From Borborobacter arsenicus (GTDB lineage: Bacteria; Pseudomonadota; Alphaproteobacteria; Rhizobiales; Rhizobiaceae), in assembly GCF_003934165.1 (NCBI RefSeq), contig NZ_RKST01000007.1:186001-250000 (forward strand): 64,000 nucleotides of DNA, written 5' to 3'. Below are positions 53,591 through 62,822 of the stretch, piece after piece. The position numbers and the translations under genes were made by a program. Below the pieces are notes generated by a model. It searched no databases. It saw nothing but the letters and a program-made list of their open reading frames with translations, and was not told the DNA's origin. How positions within the stretch are numbered: the stretch's first letter is position 1; each line of letters starts with the position of its first letter.

Positions 53591-54925
53591 ATGAAAAATC
53601 TTTTTGGCTTTGTGCTGGGGCTCGTGACCCTCACTTTGATGGCGGGTTGCGCGGTCCTCTTGCGATCCCAGGAACAGGCAACCGTCGCGATCGAAGACGG
53701 TTATGGGCCAAATCCGAAGTTGCCGCCACCCAATCCAACTTGGCTGCCAACAGTCAATATTGCTAAAGCCGATCCATGGCCCGAGGGGACTAAACCGACC
53801 GCTGCCGCCGGCTTGGCGGTCAACGAATTTGCGGGCGATCTCGATCACCCGCGATGGCTGCATGTGCTGCCGAATGGAGACATCCTGGTGGCGGAGAGCA
53901 ACAAGCCGCCCAAGCCTGACCAGGGGTTCAGCATTCGCGGCTGGGTCATGGGTCTAATGCAAGGACAGGCTGGCGCAGAGGTGCCGAGCGCCAACCGCAT
54001 CACCTTGCTGCGGGATCGGGACGGTGACGGAGTTGCAGAAGTTCACTCGGCATTTTTGGAAGGTCTCAATTCGCCATTCGGCATGGCGCTGCTTGACGGC
54101 AAGCTTTACGTCGCCAATACCGATGCGATCGTCGCATTTCCCTATCAGGACGGCACGACGCAGATCAAGGCGCCTGCCGAGAAGATCGCCGATCTGCCGG
54201 GCGGCCCGATCAATCATCATTGGACCAAGGACATCATTGCATCCAAGGACAGGAGTAAGCTGTTCGCTACCGTGGGATCGAACAGCAATGTTGGCGAAAA
54301 CGGCATGGAAAACGAAAAGAATCGCGCCGTAGTGCTGGAGATCGATCTACAAACCCGACGGACACGGCTTTTCGCTTCGGGACTACGAAATCCGAACGGT
54401 CTTTCGTGGAACCCGGAAACCGGGGATCTTTGGGTAGCAGTCAATGAGCGTGACGAAATCGGCAGTGACCTAGTGCCGGATTATATGACTTCGGTGAAGG
54501 GAGGGGGTTTTTACGGCTGGCCCTATAGCTACTATGGCCAGCATATCGATGAGAGGGTGCAACCCCAGAAACCCGAACTCGTCGCCAGGGCGATCGTGCC
54601 GGACTACGCGCTGGGCCCCCATACAGCGTCGTTGGGCCTGACCTTCAACGAGGCCGACCTCTTTGGACCGGGATTCCGCAATGGTGCCTTTATTGGCCAG
54701 CACGGATCTTGGAACCGCGTGCCACGCAGCGGCTACAAGGTGATTTTCGTCCCCTTCGATAGGGGAAAACCGTCTGGTCCGCCGCAGGATATCCTGACCG
54801 GCTTTCTCAGTTCCGATGACAAGGCATACGGACGTCCGGTAGGCGTTGCGATTGACCGTCAAGGCGCGTTGCTCGTAGCAGACGACGTTGGCAACAAGGT
54901 GTGGCGGGTTTCGCCTTCCAGATAA
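53591..54925 (+). CDS. Sorbosone dehydrogenase-like PQQ-type sugar dehydrogenase, lipoprotein
   Basis: A 444-residue beta-propeller protein of the GDH/sorbosone dehydrogenase family. The N-terminus ([20 protein letters not shown]) is a lipoprotein signal with lipobox LMAGC. Propeller motifs include [57 protein letters not shown] and [17 protein letters not shown]. It probably oxidises an aldose or sorbosone in the periplasm with PQQ. ATG 53591 is preferred to the frame start 12 bases earlier. No PQQ biosynthesis genes are in the window. Confidence 0.88.
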   Translation: MKNLFGFVLGLVTLTLMAGCAVLLRSQEQATVAIEDGYGPNPKLPPPNPTWLPTVNIAKADPWPEGTKPTAAAGLAVNEFAGDLDHPRWLHVLPNGDILVAESNKPPKPDQGFSIRGWVMGLMQGQAGAEVPSANRITLLRDRDGDGVAEVHSAFLEGLNSPFGMALLDGKLYVANTDAIVAFPYQDGTTQIKAPAEKIADLPGGPINHHWTKDIIASKDRSKLFATVGSNSNVGENGMENEKNRAVVLEIDLQTRRTRLFASGLRNPNGLSWNPETGDLWVAVNERDEIGSDLVPDYMTSVKGGGFYGWPYSYYGQHIDERVQPQKPELVARAIVPDYALGPHTASLGLTFNEADLFGPGFRNGAFIGQHGSWNRVPRSGYKVIFVPFDRGKPSGPPQDILTGFLSSDDKAYGRPVGVAIDRQGALLVADDVGNKVWRVSPSR

Positions 54926-55149
54926 TTTGCGTGTTCCTTGTGAACGAGTGCGCAGTCAGGAACCAAAGGTCCATGAGATGTATTTCGTCGCCTCGACGAT
55001 AGGTTACGATGGTACGCTCGTCGGCGCATGATGTTAGCATCTCTGGAAAGACTATAGCACTCAATCTTACGACGTTCGTCCATCCTCAACTGCACAAAAG
55101 AGTGGAATTCCATCTTCCTGAAGCAGGGACGGTTATTGCCTTTCATTGC

Positions 55150-55850
55150 ATTTGAAAATGGAATCTGCCTCACATGCCATTTCCCAGAATTCGAGATCTC
55201 GGTCAAAAGTCAGGCTTTGTCGGGCCTCTACGGGCAGGGGGCTCAAATGGCCTTATCAGTCGGTTCATGGTCGGCTTGGAATGCCAGTCGTTGTTGCGAA
55301 ACAGAACCGTAAGGCGGCTCTTGCGCTCGACGATGGTTGCGATGTTGGCTGCTCCGTCTTCCTTCCTGAAAATCATCTGCCCGCCAGTGGCCGAATTCGC
55401 TTCGGGAGTTGACAGTCTCGGCCGGTTTCGAATAGCGCATTCGACAAAAAAGACGAGAACTTCCGGGGCATATCAGGGTCGGCGTTTCGCCGGCGTTCTG
55501 GCAAATGACCGGCGAATTGCCTGATCCTAGCCTTCGGCAGATAGACATACTGATAGATCGTCTTGTGGCTCAGCCTTGCAGATGATCCGCCACTGATCCT
55601 CAGACGCCCTGAAATCTGTTCCGGCGACCAAGCCGTCCTTCACCCGGTCGATGACCGCCGAACAAAGGAAAGGATCACGTAACAGGTTGCGGTAACTCCG
55701 ACGCCGGCCATCGGCCATCTGCTGGGCTGTAACGTGCCAGTACGTTCCGACAATTCGGGACTAGAGTCGCGCTACAATCGCGCGCCAGCCAGGTTGCGCG
55801 GAGGACCCACACGAATCGATGGGACCACCCCTTCTCGAAAATGCATAACC
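55150..55850 (-). pseudogene. IS30-family transposase, decayed
   Basis: In changing frames the minus strand encodes YWHVTAQQMADGRRR, RNLLRDPFLCSAVIDRVKDG, WSPEQISGRLRISGG, LSHKTIYQYVYLPK, then MIFRKEDGAANIATIVERKS and LFRNNDWHSKPTMNRLI. These are consecutive segments of an IS30 transposase, including the region around the catalytic acidic residues. At least two frameshifts and stops interrupt it. It is a different IS30 lineage from the one at the window edges. Confidence 0.75.
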
Positions 55851-55886
55851 GTAAAACCGAGAGATTTTCAGGGTTGGATCGAAGGC

Positions 55887-56720
55887 TCAACAGATTTTAT
55901 CAAAAGTGCATTGCTTGGGAGCTTTATCCGGTCGCCACCTCAGCAACTTTGTTCCATGCCGAAAGCGATTTCCCGTCATGTGATCGAAACGAACTTCGAC
56001 AACCAGTTCAGGTCGCAAGGGCTCCCATTGGGCGCTGCGTTCGGTGTTCCAGCGGCTGGGACCTCCCGGCGCTTTTCCGGTAAAACCTGGTGGCGCGCGC
56101 AATGCTTCCAGGTTCCTTGTCAGTTCGGACCTTTCTCCCTGTGCGATTGTCGACGTAAAACCAACATGGTCGAGCTTACCTTGGTTATTGAACAAGCCAA
56201 GCAAGAGTGACCCAACCAGCCTCTTGCCAGCAAGGTAGCGAAAACCACCTACCACGCAATCAGCTGTCCGCAGACGCTTGACTTTGATCATGGCGCGCTC
56301 ACCAGACCGGTAGGATTCATCCAGGCGTTTGGCGACAACCCCATCAATAGCACCTTGGCCCGATTGGTCGAGCCAGAAACTGGCGATTTCCGGGTCATTC
56401 GTGCAGCGTGAAAGCCTGAGTTCGGGACGCCTGGATGCATTGACGAAGGCTTCGAGGGAGGCTCGGCGCTCGATGAGCGGTCTGTCGAGCAAGTTGTTCC
56501 CGGAGGAATCCACCAGCATGTCAAACAGAATTAGCGAAGCCGGCATTTCAGCAGAAAGCTTGCGGATTCTGCTTTCGGCGGGATGCAGACGCATCTGTAG
56601 CGCTTCGAATGAGAATTTGCCACCGCTTTCCAGAACGATTTCACCATCCAGGGCGAATGACTGATGGTTGAGGTCACGGAGACCCGCGAAGAAGTCGACG
56701 CATACGCAGATACCGATGGG
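55887..56720 (-). pseudogene. ATP-dependent DNA ligase, N-terminally truncated
   Basis: The minus strand reads HQSFALDGEIVLESGGKFSF, then LILFDMLVDSSG, GAIDGVVAKRLDESYRSGERAMIKVKR and ends FRHGTKLLRWRPDKAP. These are motifs III-V and the OB-fold end of LigC/LigD-type ATP-dependent ligases. The N-terminal part with the catalytic KxDG lysine is missing: upstream the frame meets a stop near 56726 and no ligase-like sequence is seen beyond. Such ligases join ends in non-homologous repair. This copy cannot be active. An internal ATG at 56594 leaves a 235-codon open frame that an annotation program may call as a gene. Confidence 0.75.
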
Positions 56721-57099
56721 CCGCTCTTAGGGGAGGCCAAAGCCCTTGTCGGGATGGAGGCGCGGGCGTGACCTATCTCAATCTGCTTTTTGTCGTGACG
56801 GTAACCGCGGGCACAATTGCTCACTTTTTGCTTTGAATCAGTGATCGGTCGGTAAGACTCCTTCCAGTTCACTTGAACGACCCTCACCGCCCAAGGTGGA
56901 GGCGAAGATTTTTGGAGCCCTCTAATTGTCCGCGTGGGTTTCGTATCCAGGTGGCATTAGTTCAGCAGTCAAAGATCTTAGATCTTAAAACATGACACGT
57001 GCTGCAACTTCCCCTGTACAGAGCGTCAAGGTCTAGAACTTGCTTATCGCCACTGCGTTCCCAATTTTTTGGCGGCGGAAACTATATTTGTTGTCATGC
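56721..57099. other. Stretch without recognisable gene
   Basis: No protein family is recognised between the ligase remnant and the promoter of the glycine-rich protein gene. Confidence 0.35.
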
Positions 57100-57124
57100 G
57101 GAACTTCTGCCCAGGCGTGCGGTT
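57100..57124 (+). promoter_or_regulatory. Candidate EcfG-type promoter
   Basis: GGAAC (57100-57104), 16 bases, GGTT (57121-57124). This is close to the alphaproteobacterial general-stress sigma factor consensus GGAAC-N16/17-CGTT. It lies 36 bases before the glycine-rich protein start. Confidence 0.4.
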
Positions 57125-57159
57125 GATGGTCGTACTCGAGCATTACGAGGAGACCGAAG

Positions 57160-57849
57160 ATGCACATGATGAAAGCGTGGGGACTAGGGTATGCCGCGGC
57201 CATAGGACTGGCAGGAGGAATTCTGGCTTCGGGCCCCGCTCAGGCCGATATTTGCAGTCAGCCGGCCAAATCCCTTTCACGAGCACAGCTTCAATCCATC
57301 CTGGCCGGCGGCTGTCCGCTCCCGCAGAAGACCGATCGCGCCGGTGCGCCGACCACCAGTGTCTCGAGTGTGCCCGGGTTGCCCGGCTTCCTTGTTCCTT
57401 CCACAGACGACACAAGCGTTTCTCGCGGTACGGGAATAGGCTTGGATGGGGGAGCCCAAGACAATACCGGCGGCATCAATGCGGGGGTGGGGACGAATGC
57501 AACTTTCGGGAATGCGGCTGGTATCAACGCTGGGATAGGTACGGATGCTGCCTCCGGCAATAGCGGAGTTCTCAATGCCGGGGTCGGCGAAGGGGCCGCA
57601 TCCGGAAATTCGGGCGGAATTAGCATTGGCGTCGGCGAGAATACGGCAACCAATAATACGGGCGGCGTCAGTATAGACGTGGGTGGTGAAGGGACCGGAG
57701 CCGGTAGCAACAATACACAGGGCATCGGGGTGGGAGTAGGCGGCGCTGACGGACTGGGCGTGAGCGTGGGTTCAGGGGGCTTGGCGCCAGCTTCGGCGGT
57801 TCGGAATAGGAATCTTCGAAACAAAGCAGGGTCTGTCGAGTGCCGTTGA
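57160..57849 (+). CDS. Secreted glycine-rich repeat protein
   Basis: A 229-residue protein with a signal peptide (cleavage after GPAQA, about residue 29) and a short linker with two Cys. From about residue 100 it has at least five tandem units of roughly 15-16 residues: INAGVGTNATFGNAAG, INAGIGTDAASGNSGV, LNAGVGEGAASGNSGG and ISIGVGENTATNNTGG, then a more divergent one. Alternating small and hydrophobic residues with Gly suggest a beta-solenoid or other extended surface structure. No known family or function is recognised. ATG 57160 has GAGGAG upstream and a possible stress promoter. Confidence 0.7.
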   Translation: MHMMKAWGLGYAAAIGLAGGILASGPAQADICSQPAKSLSRAQLQSILAGGCPLPQKTDRAGAPTTSVSSVPGLPGFLVPSTDDTSVSRGTGIGLDGGAQDNTGGINAGVGTNATFGNAAGINAGIGTDAASGNSGVLNAGVGEGAASGNSGGISIGVGENTATNNTGGVSIDVGGEGTGAGSNNTQGIGVGVGGADGLGVSVGSGGLAPASAVRNRNLRNKAGSVECR

Positions 57850-57927
57850 CAGACCCGCAGCCTTATGGATTTGCCGGACAGTTGCGGGATATCCCCGCCC
57901 AATTGAGTGCTAGCTTGGGAGGCGCAC

Positions 57928-58524
57928 GTGAAAGCCTTGTTGGCCGTAATAAGCGGGTTTTTCCTGACGCTTCTGGTGTTCGGTGCCGGCGCCCTGACCA
58001 CGGTCTTCTTCGTGAATGCGGAGCCAACACCGGTTCGGCACCTCGAAATGGAGACAAGTGCCTTGTGGACCAACCGGGCAGTGAAGGTGAACCCTGCTAC
58101 GACTGGTCTTCAGCGGAGTGAGCCGCTTGAATTGGAGACGCGCAGCAAGCAAGACGCCGGGCGGCTGGAACTCGATACAGTGACCACAGCAGGAGTATCG
58201 TTACCCGAGGTAAGTGAGCCTCAATCCTCGCCGAATGAAGCTCATATTGATTGGTGTTTCTCGCGTTATCGGTCCTATGACCCGAGTGACGACAGCTATA
58301 AAGCGTATAGTGGAGAGAGACGCCAGTGCATTTCCCCGTATTCAGACGTTCCTGACAACACAGAAAGCTACGTTGAAGCCGCTGTTTACAATGCCCCGGC
58401 GTCAGCGGGCCCCTATGAGTATTCCGAGCATGTGCAATCGTGCTTTGACCGATATCGCTCGTACCGGCCTGAGGACAACTCCTACCAGCCTTACGGTGGA
58501 GGTCCGCGTCTGCAATGCCAATAG
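57928..58524 (+). CDS. Protein with two BA14K domains
   Basis: About 198 residues: an N-terminal membrane or signal segment (VKALLAVISGFFLTLLVFG), a variable linker, and two BA14K repeats, HIDWCFSRYRSYDPSDDSY ending in RRQC and HVQSCFDRYRSYRPEDNSY ending in RLQC. BA14K proteins of Brucella and relatives are lectin-like surface or periplasmic proteins; most have a single domain. GTG 57928 with GGGAGG is chosen. It follows the glycine-rich gene closely and may be co-transcribed. Confidence 0.82.
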   Translation: MKALLAVISGFFLTLLVFGAGALTTVFFVNAEPTPVRHLEMETSALWTNRAVKVNPATTGLQRSEPLELETRSKQDAGRLELDTVTTAGVSLPEVSEPQSSPNEAHIDWCFSRYRSYDPSDDSYKAYSGERRQCISPYSDVPDNTESYVEAAVYNAPASAGPYEYSEHVQSCFDRYRSYRPEDNSYQPYGGGPRLQCQ

Positions 58525-58587
58525 TTAAGCCCCTCCCGTTCTTGGAACCAAAGTTGCTTGGAGCTTCCTTCAGCAAAGGCGCTGGAA

Positions 58588-58797
58588 ATGGCGAAATATT
58601 CGAAGGGTGACCACGTCAGCTGGAATTCGGAAGCAGGGCGGGTGACTGGGAGAATAATCAAGATCCATGAAAAGGATTTCCAGTACAAGGGCCACCCGCG
58701 CCGCGCCTCCAGGAACTCACCCCAATATGAGATCGCCAGCGATAAAACCGATCACATCGCGGCACATAAGGAAGAGACGCTGACCAAGATCGACTGA
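58588..58797 (+). CDS. DUF2945 (Tudor-like) small protein
   Basis: A 69-residue DUF2945 protein: YSKGDHVSWNSEAGRVTGRI at the start and PQYEIASDKTDHIAAHKEETLTKI at the end are the family pattern. The fold is predicted to be Tudor/SH3-like; the function is not established. It sits 2 bases before the DUF488 gene, a pair often seen together in alphaproteobacteria. Confidence 0.82.
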   Translation: MAKYSKGDHVSWNSEAGRVTGRIIKIHEKDFQYKGHPRRASRNSPQYEIASDKTDHIAAHKEETLTKID

Positions 58798-58799
58798 TC

Positions 58800-59363
58800 A
58801 TGCCAGGCTTTACGACCATCGGTCATTCAAACCGCTCTCTTGACGAATTTCTGAACATGTTGCGGGACGCTCGAGTGACCCTGGTGGTGGACGTCAGATC
58901 CTTTCCGAAATCGCGTACCAACCCGGTCTTCAACACCGACCGATTGCCAGGCAGCCTCGAGCAAATCCAAGTCGGCTATCGGCATATCGAAGCGTTGGGC
59001 GGGCGCCGGCCGAAGCAATCAACAGTTGACGGAACTCTCAATTCGTTCTGGAAGGTCCAGAGCTTCCACAATTATGCTGACTACGCATTGGGGGAGGCCT
59101 TCAGCGCGGCTCTTGCCGAAATCATCTGCCTTGGGCGCCGCCATCGCCCGGCCTTGATGTGCGCTGAGGCAGTTTGGTGGAGATGTCACCGCCGGATAAT
59201 CACTGACTATCTGCTGCTGAACGGGTATGAGGTGGAACATCTCATGTCGCCGGGCCATAGCGAGCATGCGGTGCCCACGCCCGCTGCAGTTAGGACATCA
59301 GATGGAAAGGTGATCTACCCGTCGGAGAATATTATTCCGAGTGGCCAGGCAGCTGGCGTATGA
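58800..59363 (+). CDS. DUF488-family protein
   Basis: A 187-residue DUF488 protein with TIGHSNRSLDEFLNMLRDARV, VVDVRSFPKSRTNPVFN and LMCAEAVWWRCHRRIITDYL. The family has conserved Arg and Cys-His residues and no settled biochemical role. It is translated right behind the DUF2945 gene. Confidence 0.87.
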   Translation: MPGFTTIGHSNRSLDEFLNMLRDARVTLVVDVRSFPKSRTNPVFNTDRLPGSLEQIQVGYRHIEALGGRRPKQSTVDGTLNSFWKVQSFHNYADYALGEAFSAALAEIICLGRRHRPALMCAEAVWWRCHRRIITDYLLLNGYEVEHLMSPGHSEHAVPTPAAVRTSDGKVIYPSENIIPSGQAAGV

Positions 59364-59388
59364 ACGATTCATAAGCTGCCGCCAGCAT

Positions 59389-59859
59389 TTATTCTTTTCG
59401 TAATTTTCGGAGCACCTCGTCCGTCCCGACCAGCTTCTTTCCTCCACCAGGTATGGCCGTGGAGACGACGGCTGGCGGATCGCTGGCCGGAAAGCTGTCT
59501 TCAAGGCCCTCCTGAAGCTGATCTTCGAGCGTGTCGGTTTGTTCTGACCGGCCTTGCGTACGACGCGTCTTGATGTCCTCCAACGGATGCGTCATGTCGG
59601 GAGAGCTTTTGACTTCCCGCACGCACGCATAAAGCTGTTCAGTGGCAAACTCCTTCATGTCGTCGAAATCCGAACAGTCGGAGGACGACTGTTCAATCTT
59701 TTCGACCATTGCCTTTTCGAAACGATCCAGACTCTCAGGGCCACATGCTCTGCACAGCCGAAGCAAGACCTCCTGCAGCATCATCGGTCCAAAATGCTTG
59801 ATCGCTTGAAGCCGGATAGCTTCCAATTCCTCATGTGAGCCCTGCTGCAACTTGGTCAT
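59389..59859 (-). CDS. Hypothetical protein with EDSFPASDPP motif
   Basis: A 156-residue soluble, acidic protein. The C-terminal part contains LEDQLQEGLEDSFPASDPPAVV, a short motif seen at the end of many small alphaproteobacterial stress-related proteins. The N-terminal part is helical with three Cys residues. The function is unknown. An excellent EcfG-type promoter stands about 33 bases upstream, which fits a stress-induced gene. Confidence 0.65.
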   Translation of the reverse strand: MTKLQQGSHEELEAIRLQAIKHFGPMMLQEVLLRLCRACGPESLDRFEKAMVEKIEQSSSDCSDFDDMKEFATEQLYACVREVKSSPDMTHPLEDIKTRRTQGRSEQTDTLEDQLQEGLEDSFPASDPPAVVSTAIPGGGKKLVGTDEVLRKLRKE

Positions 59860-59891
59860 GATGGCGCTCCGAGCCAGTGTGGAAGTCTCTC

Positions 59892-59916
59892 AACGCGCCA
59901 CGCTTCTGCCAGTTCC
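59892..59916 (-). promoter_or_regulatory. EcfG-type promoter of the EDSFPASDPP gene
   Basis: On the minus strand GGAAC (59912-59916), 16 bases, CGTT (59892-59895), an exact match to the general-stress sigma factor consensus, 33 bases before the start codon. Confidence 0.6.
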
Positions 59917-60491
59917 GCCGAGATGACTGCACACGATTGTTTCCGCTTGAGACGCAATGGCTGCAACTTACTGTCTCTACAAGACGGTCGTGACGGGCCT
60001 GATTGTCGAGCAATGCCGCAAGCCACGGCGACGCTGAAAGCTTGGTGGAACAACGATCGACAGCGAGGTTCGGGCTGGAGAAGGCACGCTCTGGTCAATA
60101 TACCGTCCGAAAGGATTTCAAAGCCTTCCCACCAGGAGGCCGGTGCGGACAAAATGCGGCTACTCGAGCCCGAGGCGCAGCGGGGCCGCCGAGATTCACG
60201 ACGCCGCTCCTATGTTCCCCTGATCCGAAAAGCCACGATGGTTCAAAGACATATGCTCCCTTGCTGACGCGACAAGGCAAAATGAAAGCTGAACCCATGA
60301 AAAGCCCGAACGAACGGCTCTCCTGTTATCGTCACCGTGATCATAGCGACGACAATGGTCGTGATTGTGCTTGTCTGGGCGCTGGCAGGATAGCCATCCG
60401 TGCCAATAGAAGCGACGAAAACGGAATTTTCGTTTTGGGGAGAACCTATCCCTTTATTGCTGGTTAGGGAACTCCAACCGAGGTTGCGTCA
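59917..60491. other. Mostly non-coding stretch, possible broken micro-ORF
   Basis: No recognised gene. At 60297-60394 an ATG-AAAA start and a hydrophobic peptide (PVIVTVIIATTMVVIVLVW) lie one base out of frame. Deleting one A of the run would make a 31-residue membrane peptide. Confidence 0.3.
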
Positions 60492-60791
60492 ATGCTGAAT
60501 GAACCCTACCAATCTCCATACGAAACTATCCTCCAGGAATGTCCATTCCATGTTCCGGCCGCTGTGAGAAGCGCTGTTCTGATTTTCCTCTGCAAACGCG
60601 TCAACGGCAGAGCTATTTCGACCACTGAACTGGTCGATGAAGTGCGTGGCAGCGTATCGAAGTGCAGGCTTACCGATGAACAGATCGAGGAATATGCCGT
60701 ACGCTCCGCCATCCGTGAGGAATTCGCAGTCAAGTTCGACCGCAAGAAAGACGTCAACCCACCCTGGGGCACATTCCTGATGCCCAAATAG
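60492..60791 (+). CDS. Hypothetical protein, 99 residues
   Basis: A small soluble protein (MLNEPYQSPYETILQECPF...). It has a helical middle part, TTELVDEVRGSVSKCRLTDEQIEEYAVRSAIREEF, that looks like a small helical bundle. No family is recognised. Clean start and stop, but no neighbours that suggest a role. Confidence 0.5.
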   Translation: MLNEPYQSPYETILQECPFHVPAAVRSAVLIFLCKRVNGRAISTTELVDEVRGSVSKCRLTDEQIEEYAVRSAIREEFAVKFDRKKDVNPPWGTFLMPK

Positions 60792-61054
60792 CGCGTAAGG
60801 CGCACGACGGCACGCGAACTTCTCAAGGATTTCTCCAGGCTATTCGTCAAAACCGAGCACGCGAAGAACGCTGGTTCGTTGGAAATCAGAGTGCGCGCAT
60901 TTCCGGGAACGCCTGAGCTAGCGGAGAATCAGGTTGGCAGACGCGGGCTTCCTGATGCTTGGGTTCACAATGTGAAGACTGGTACCTCGTCGCCGAATCC
61001 AAAATTAATGCCATTCGACGCACGAAGTTTTGCTCAACGCTTCGATCGAGCATC
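60792..61054. other. Gap ending in an intrinsic terminator
   Basis: No convincing protein is encoded. Because an ideal terminator closes it, a small RNA or an untranslated tail of the preceding gene is possible. Confidence 0.35.
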
Positions 61055-61082
61055 ATCTCGGGCCTTGTGCCCGAGATTTTTT
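61055..61082 (+). terminator. Intrinsic terminator
   Basis: A perfect 9-base stem ATCTCGGGC/GCCCGAGAT with loop CTTGT is followed directly by a run of six T. This is the clearest Rho-independent terminator in the window. Confidence 0.85.
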
Positions 61083-61135
61083 GTAGGAAGTCAAAATTGA
61101 ATGCAGCAGACGGCCTTGCGTCATTACGCCAGGAC

Positions 61136-61163
61136 GATTAGTCTAATCGTAATTAGTCTAATC
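61136..61163. promoter_or_regulatory. Tandem palindromes before the AAA ATPase gene
   Basis: GATTAGTCTAATC (61136-61148) and AATTAGTCTAATC (61151-61163) are two near-identical palindromes (GATTAG-T-CTAATC) in tandem, 12 bases before ATG 61176. They look like an operator pair. This also argues for the start at 61176 and not 61101. Confidence 0.55.
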
Positions 61164-61175
61164 TGCGGTGCAGCA

Positions 61176-62615
61176 ATGTTCGTCGGACGCAGGCGTGAGC
61201 TAGCAAGGCTCGATGAAGAACTCTCACGGGGACGAGCGTCTCTTATCGTCGTTTCGGGACGGCGACGCGTCGGAAAATCACGGCTACTGCTGGAAGCGGT
61301 GCAAAATCGGCGAAAGGTGTTCTTTCAGGCCGCTCGCGTGTCGAGCGAACTCAACCTCGACGCGTTCAAAAGGCAAGTTTCAGCCTCGATCGGCCCATCG
61401 CCAGTCCTGGATGGAATCGCTGACTGGGAAGGGGTATTCCACTACGTATCGCAGCTGTCGACCAAAAATCACGGCAACGTTGTCGTGGTGATCGACGAAT
61501 TCCCCTACATCACGGACAGCGACAAGAGTCTTCCATCCGTCCTTCAGAGATTTTGGGATGCGGAGATTCACAAAGGCGGAGGAATCAAACTCATCCTATG
61601 CGGGTCTTCGATCTCGCAGATGGATGAATTATTTGCCGAGCGAAATCCGCTGTACGGTCGTGCTACCATGCAGATGAACGTCAAACCGCTTCCTCTGAGG
61701 GATGCCGCGATGTTTTTTCCGGACTACTCAGCAGAAGATTTGGTCGTGGCACATGCCGTTTTCGGCGGCATGCCCTACTATTTGCAGCTATGCGACCACC
61801 AGGCCGATCTTCGCACGAACGTTATCAATCTTCTGCTGTCGGAAACCGGCGCGTTGGTCGATGAACCAAATACCCTGCTGCAAAGTGAGCTCCGGGATCC
61901 CGCTTTTTATTCAAGCATCCTGTCCGCAGTCGCGCAGGGATGCACCACGACCAATGAAGTCGCCGGACGGGTCGGCCGCTCCGATACACGCTCCTTGGGT
62001 CCATATCTCGAGACATTGAGACGCCTGGATTTGATTTCAGTGTCGAAGTCGATGGATGCCTCCGAGAAGGTGCGCAACCTGCGCCTTACCATCAACGATC
62101 GCCTCATCGCCTTTTGGCATTGGTTTGTGCGACCAAATCTCACGGCGATCGCCGAGGGCAATGGGTACGAAGTCTACGATAGCATCATCGCTGCGAAGCT
62201 TCCGGAATACATGGGCACCGCGTTCGAGCGCATCTGCCTTGATTACACTAAGCAATTTGCCAAGGAAATCATGGGTTCATCAACTCAGGAAGTGGGACAA
62301 ATCTGGAGCGCCGACTACGATATTGACGTGAGCGGGCGATTGATCGATGGCGCGTTTTTCTACGGCGAATGCAAATGGAGATCAGCTCGTGTCGACCTTG
62401 GAATGGTCAACACTCTCAAGAAGCGCGCCGATCTGACGGAGTATGGGCGTGGGCATCCCGGCAAGCAGTTCCTCTTCTTCAGCAGGAGTGGCTTCAAACC
62501 CGAAGTCGAGGAGCTTGTTCGGTCTGATGCGTCTGTTCATTTGTTAGGATTGGATGATCTCGCCTACTATCCTTCCGCAAAACCGCAGGCCGTCCCGACC
62601 GGAGATAAACCTTGA
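61176..62615 (+). CDS. AAA ATPase of the archaeal-type ATPase/DUF234 family
   Basis: A 479-residue protein. The N-terminal P-loop domain has MFVGRRRELARLDEEL, Walker A VSGRRRVGKSRLL, Walker B VVVIDEFPYI and GSSISQMDELFAERNPLYGR. A winged-helix region (NEVAGRVGRSDTRSLGPYLETLRRLDLI) and a C-terminal DUF234-type PD-(D/E)xK-like domain (AFERICLDYTKQ ... IDGAFFYGECKWRS) follow. Members are common in mobile or defence-type islands; their function is unclear. The start at 61176 gives the family-like beginning. Confidence 0.87.
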   Translation: MFVGRRRELARLDEELSRGRASLIVVSGRRRVGKSRLLLEAVQNRRKVFFQAARVSSELNLDAFKRQVSASIGPSPVLDGIADWEGVFHYVSQLSTKNHGNVVVVIDEFPYITDSDKSLPSVLQRFWDAEIHKGGGIKLILCGSSISQMDELFAERNPLYGRATMQMNVKPLPLRDAAMFFPDYSAEDLVVAHAVFGGMPYYLQLCDHQADLRTNVINLLLSETGALVDEPNTLLQSELRDPAFYSSILSAVAQGCTTTNEVAGRVGRSDTRSLGPYLETLRRLDLISVSKSMDASEKVRNLRLTINDRLIAFWHWFVRPNLTAIAEGNGYEVYDSIIAAKLPEYMGTAFERICLDYTKQFAKEIMGSSTQEVGQIWSADYDIDVSGRLIDGAFFYGECKWRSARVDLGMVNTLKKRADLTEYGRGHPGKQFLFFSRSGFKPEVEELVRSDASVHLLGLDDLAYYPSAKPQAVPTGDKP

Positions 62616-62822
62616 TTTCCTGAGCAGCTTTCGAGCGCAGAATTCATGAGCAGCGGTGATGCATACGATTTTTCGCTGCGACGATTCCAGTGAGCCGGGT
62701 GCGAAAGCAGTCCAGCGGATTTGACGATGTGCCTGCCGAGCTAAGTTATGAGGCTATCGTCCTCGCCTATCCAGATCGGTTTGCTGATGACGTTGTCGCC
62801 ATCGCCCGCGAGCGATCCTACG
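62616..62822. other. Stretch without recognisable gene
   Basis: A short open frame (VPAELSYEAIVLAYPDRFADD...) lacks a start and a family. Confidence 0.3.

Noticed and set aside
57291-58073. A 260-codon minus-strand frame opposite the Gly-rich protein gene
   Set aside because: Its proline-rich repeats are only the complement of the Gly repeat. The plus-strand frame has a signal peptide, a ribosome-binding site and a promoter.
60003-60467. A 154-codon plus-strand frame
   Set aside because: No family, no ribosome-binding site and coding-unlike composition.
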